Source: Hydrogenophaga palleronii NBRC 102513
GTDB taxonomy: Bacteria > Pseudomonadota > Gammaproteobacteria > Burkholderiales > Burkholderiaceae_C
Reading direction: 5' to 3'
NCBI RefSeq assembly: GCF_001571225.1
Contig: NZ_BCTJ01000016.1
Coordinates: forward strand, 1-64,000
DNA: 64,000 nucleotides
Shown: piece by piece, positions 61,430 through 64,000 of the stretch
Layout: every line of letters begins with the position of its first letter
Position numbering within the stretch: the stretch's first letter is position 1
The notes under the pieces: generated by a model
The model's database searches: none
What the model was told of the DNA's origin: nothing
Seen by the model: only the letters and a program-made list of their open reading frames with translations
Position numbers and translations under genes: made by a program

Positions 61430-62122
61430 TCATGACTCGGTCCGGGTGGGCGCACCGGTCTTGAGCAATGCGGTGAACAGCCGGTGTTCACACACCGGGT
61501 CGCTGCAGTTGTCGCAAGACCAGGGGCGCAGGCCGTGGGCCAGCGCCGGGTCTTCGGCCAGCAGGGCGCGCCCGAGCAGGCGGCCGATGGCGCGCAGGGC
61601 CTGCCGCTCGCGCGCCGCACCCGCACCATGAACGGCTTGGAAGGCCACGTCCGCAGCCTGCAGTTCCTGCCGCAGCAGGGCATCGGTGCGGGCGCGCGCC
61701 TGCGGGCTGTCGCGGTGCAGGCCGTCGGGTGTCCAGGGCAGGTCCAGGCCCATCAGCAGCGTGAGGCTGTGGCGGCCCTGTTCGGCCAGTGCGTCGGCCA
61801 GCAGGCTGCGGTCGTTGAAGTACTGCGCGCTGTACACCGCCACCATCAGGGCTGTGGTGTCGGCGATCACCAGGCCGATGCCCGGGGTGTCTTGCGCGGC
61901 GCGGATCCGGCGGCTCTGTTCGGCCGCGATGGCGGCCTGCTCATGGGCGTGTGGTGCGCGGCCTTGTTGTTCGCACCAGTGGCGCAGGTGCTCGGGCACG
62001 ACGGCCACCTGCAGGCCGTGCTCCGCCTGCAGCCTTTGTTGCAAGGCCAGGGCCAGTGTGCTCTTGCCGCTGGACTCGCCGCCGAGCAGGGCGATGACGG
62101 GGGCGTGGCCGGGGATGCTCAT
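61430..62122 (-). CDS. NadR-like P-loop kinase with a C-terminal cysteine cluster
   Basis: This 230-residue protein has the P-loop LLGGESSGKSTLALAL near the N-terminus, VPEHLRHWCEQQGR, IADTTALMVAVYSAQYF, and DLPWTPDGLHRDSPQAR, all as in the ribosylnicotinamide-kinase half of NadR and related AAA_28 proteins. It ends in WSCDNCSDPVCEHRLF, a four-position cysteine/histidine cluster that could bind zinc or an iron-sulfur group and is not part of NadR. Role in NAD salvage is possible but not shown. Confidence 0.75.
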   Translation of the reverse strand: MSIPGHAPVIALLGGESSGKSTLALALQQRLQAEHGLQVAVVPEHLRHWCEQQGRAPHAHEQAAIAAEQSRRIRAAQDTPGIGLVIADTTALMVAVYSAQYFNDRSLLADALAEQGRHSLTLLMGLDLPWTPDGLHRDSPQARARTDALLRQELQAADVAFQAVHGAGAARERQALRAIGRLLGRALLAEDPALAHGLRPWSCDNCSDPVCEHRLFTALLKTGAPTRTES

Positions 62123-62214
62123 GGCGCGCGCTTCATGGTGGGGGAGGGGCCGGGTGTGTCAACGCCGCAGCGGCGTTGACGGGTCTGCGTGACCACAGAC
62201 TCAGAGCGTCTCGC

Positions 62215-62499
62215 TCAGGGCCTGCCCTTGGCGATCTGCACAAAGATCTCGTTGGGCTTGACCATGCCCAGTTCCTGGCGGGCGAGTTCTTCGACCATGT
62301 CCAGGCCTTCCTGCAGGTTGCGCACCTCGTTGCGCAACTGGTCGTTGCGCAGTCCAGCATCGCGGTTGGCCTGGTCTTGCAGGGCGAGTTGCTGCTTCAT
62401 GCTCGTCACCTGCGGCACGCTGCCGCGCCCGAACCACAGTTGGGCGTGCACCACCACCAGCAAGGCGATCAGCAGAAGGGGAATCAAGCGGCGGGCCAT
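62215..62499 (-). CDS. ftsB: Cell division protein FtsB
   Basis: FtsB is a small bitopic divisome protein that forms a coiled coil with FtsL and FtsQ. The 94 residues contain one N-terminal membrane helix (residues about 5-20), a WFGRGSVPQVTSM linker, a heptad-rich coiled coil and the conserved RQELGMVKPNEIFVQI end. It lies downstream of eno, the usual proteobacterial order. Confidence 0.93.
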   Translation of the reverse strand: MARRLIPLLLIALLVVVHAQLWFGRGSVPQVTSMKQQLALQDQANRDAGLRNDQLRNEVRNLQEGLDMVEELARQELGMVKPNEIFVQIAKGRP

Positions 62500-62513
62500 G
62501 GGCTCTGATTGTC

Positions 62514-62530
62514 ACCGAAAAGCATTCGGT
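62514..62530. repeat. Small hairpin upstream of ftsB
   Basis: ACCGAA-AAGCA-TTCGGT is a perfect six-bp stem 15 bases before the ftsB start (minus strand). It would sit in the ftsB ribosome-binding region of the eno-ftsB transcript. Confidence 0.45.
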
Positions 62531-62538
62531 CACCCGCA

Positions 62539-62592
62539 CCACACGCCGCGTGCCAATGGCCAGCCCCTTGGCAGGGGTGCTGGCGCGTGTGG
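62539..62592. terminator. Nested stem-loop between eno and ftsB
   Basis: CCACACGC (62539-62546) pairs with GCGTGTGG (62585-62592), and inside it GCCAGCCCCT (62559-62568) pairs with AGGGG-GCTGGC with a small bulge around TGGC. There is no T-tract on the minus strand. It may stabilise or attenuate the eno mRNA before ftsB. Confidence 0.5.
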
Positions 62593-62614
62593 CGGCGCGG
62601 CGTGGCAGCCACGT

Positions 62615-64000
<1,386 letters not shown>

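Overview
The window is a GC-rich, gene-dense stretch of bacterial chromosome. Gene content and order suggest a betaproteobacterium of the order Burkholderiales, probably family Comamonadaceae (Hydrogenophaga-like): a kdsA-eno-ftsB order, a Bug/TctC binding protein, TRAP transport, a complete Entner-Doudoroff gene set, salicylate-5-hydroxylase-type Rieske subunits and a DUF3297 protein. The taxonomic call is inference from gene content. No rRNA, tRNA, CRISPR array, transposase or integrase (other than the housekeeping XerD) was seen, and no stretch over 300 bases lacks a gene.

Layout. 0-5.6 kb: a gluconate locus with a LacI/GntR-type repressor divergent from gluconokinase and a TRAP transporter (DctQ, DctM, DctP), then an HSL-type esterase; two matching operator palindromes flank the divergent promoter. 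5.6-9.5 kb: a split YeeE/YedE pair, a small unknown protein behind a clear promoter and hairpin, a ModE-like DNA-binding domain, a LysR/SDR divergent pair and another unknown. 9.6-16.1 kb: the central sugar operon zwf-pgl-edd-eda-pgi on the minus strand, with two HexR-like boxes before zwf. Gluconate from the first locus can enter this pathway as 6-phosphogluconate. 16.3-20.2 kb: a coupled MFS-miaA-ABC ATPase operon and a lipoprotein hydrolase. 20.3-30 kb: an iron/heme block with a Fur-like box, FecI-type sigma factor, FecR-type sensor, STN-domain TonB receptor, a large PKD-repeat lipoprotein, heme oxygenase, a secreted TPR protein and a DUF454 membrane protein. This is the best candidate for an incompletely described system.

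30-34 kb: gdhA, mutL and a DedA protein. 34-38.7 kb: Rieske oxygenase large and small subunits, a MarR repressor with a clear operator, and a tannase/MHETase-type lipoprotein that has lost both cysteines of the family disulfide. 38.7-41.9 kb: amiC-tsaE abutting queG head to head. 41.9-44.8 kb: a MarR regulator with a siderophore-interacting reductase, and an acyl-CoA ligase. 44.9-47.5 kb: an MCE (Mla-like) set without an ATPase. 47.5-57 kb: an AEC permease, Bug protein, xerD, DUF1439, DUF3297, YebC, VOC, a NERD-helicase fusion, a YjiK-like protein and dbpA. 57-64 kb: an atypical SDR, a lower-GC DUF4279 islet, a DUF455 protein, gamma-carbonic anhydrase, hslO, a NadR-like ATPase, ftsB, eno and the C-terminal end of a probable kdsA.

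All assignments rest on reading translated sequences and motifs by eye. No database search was run.
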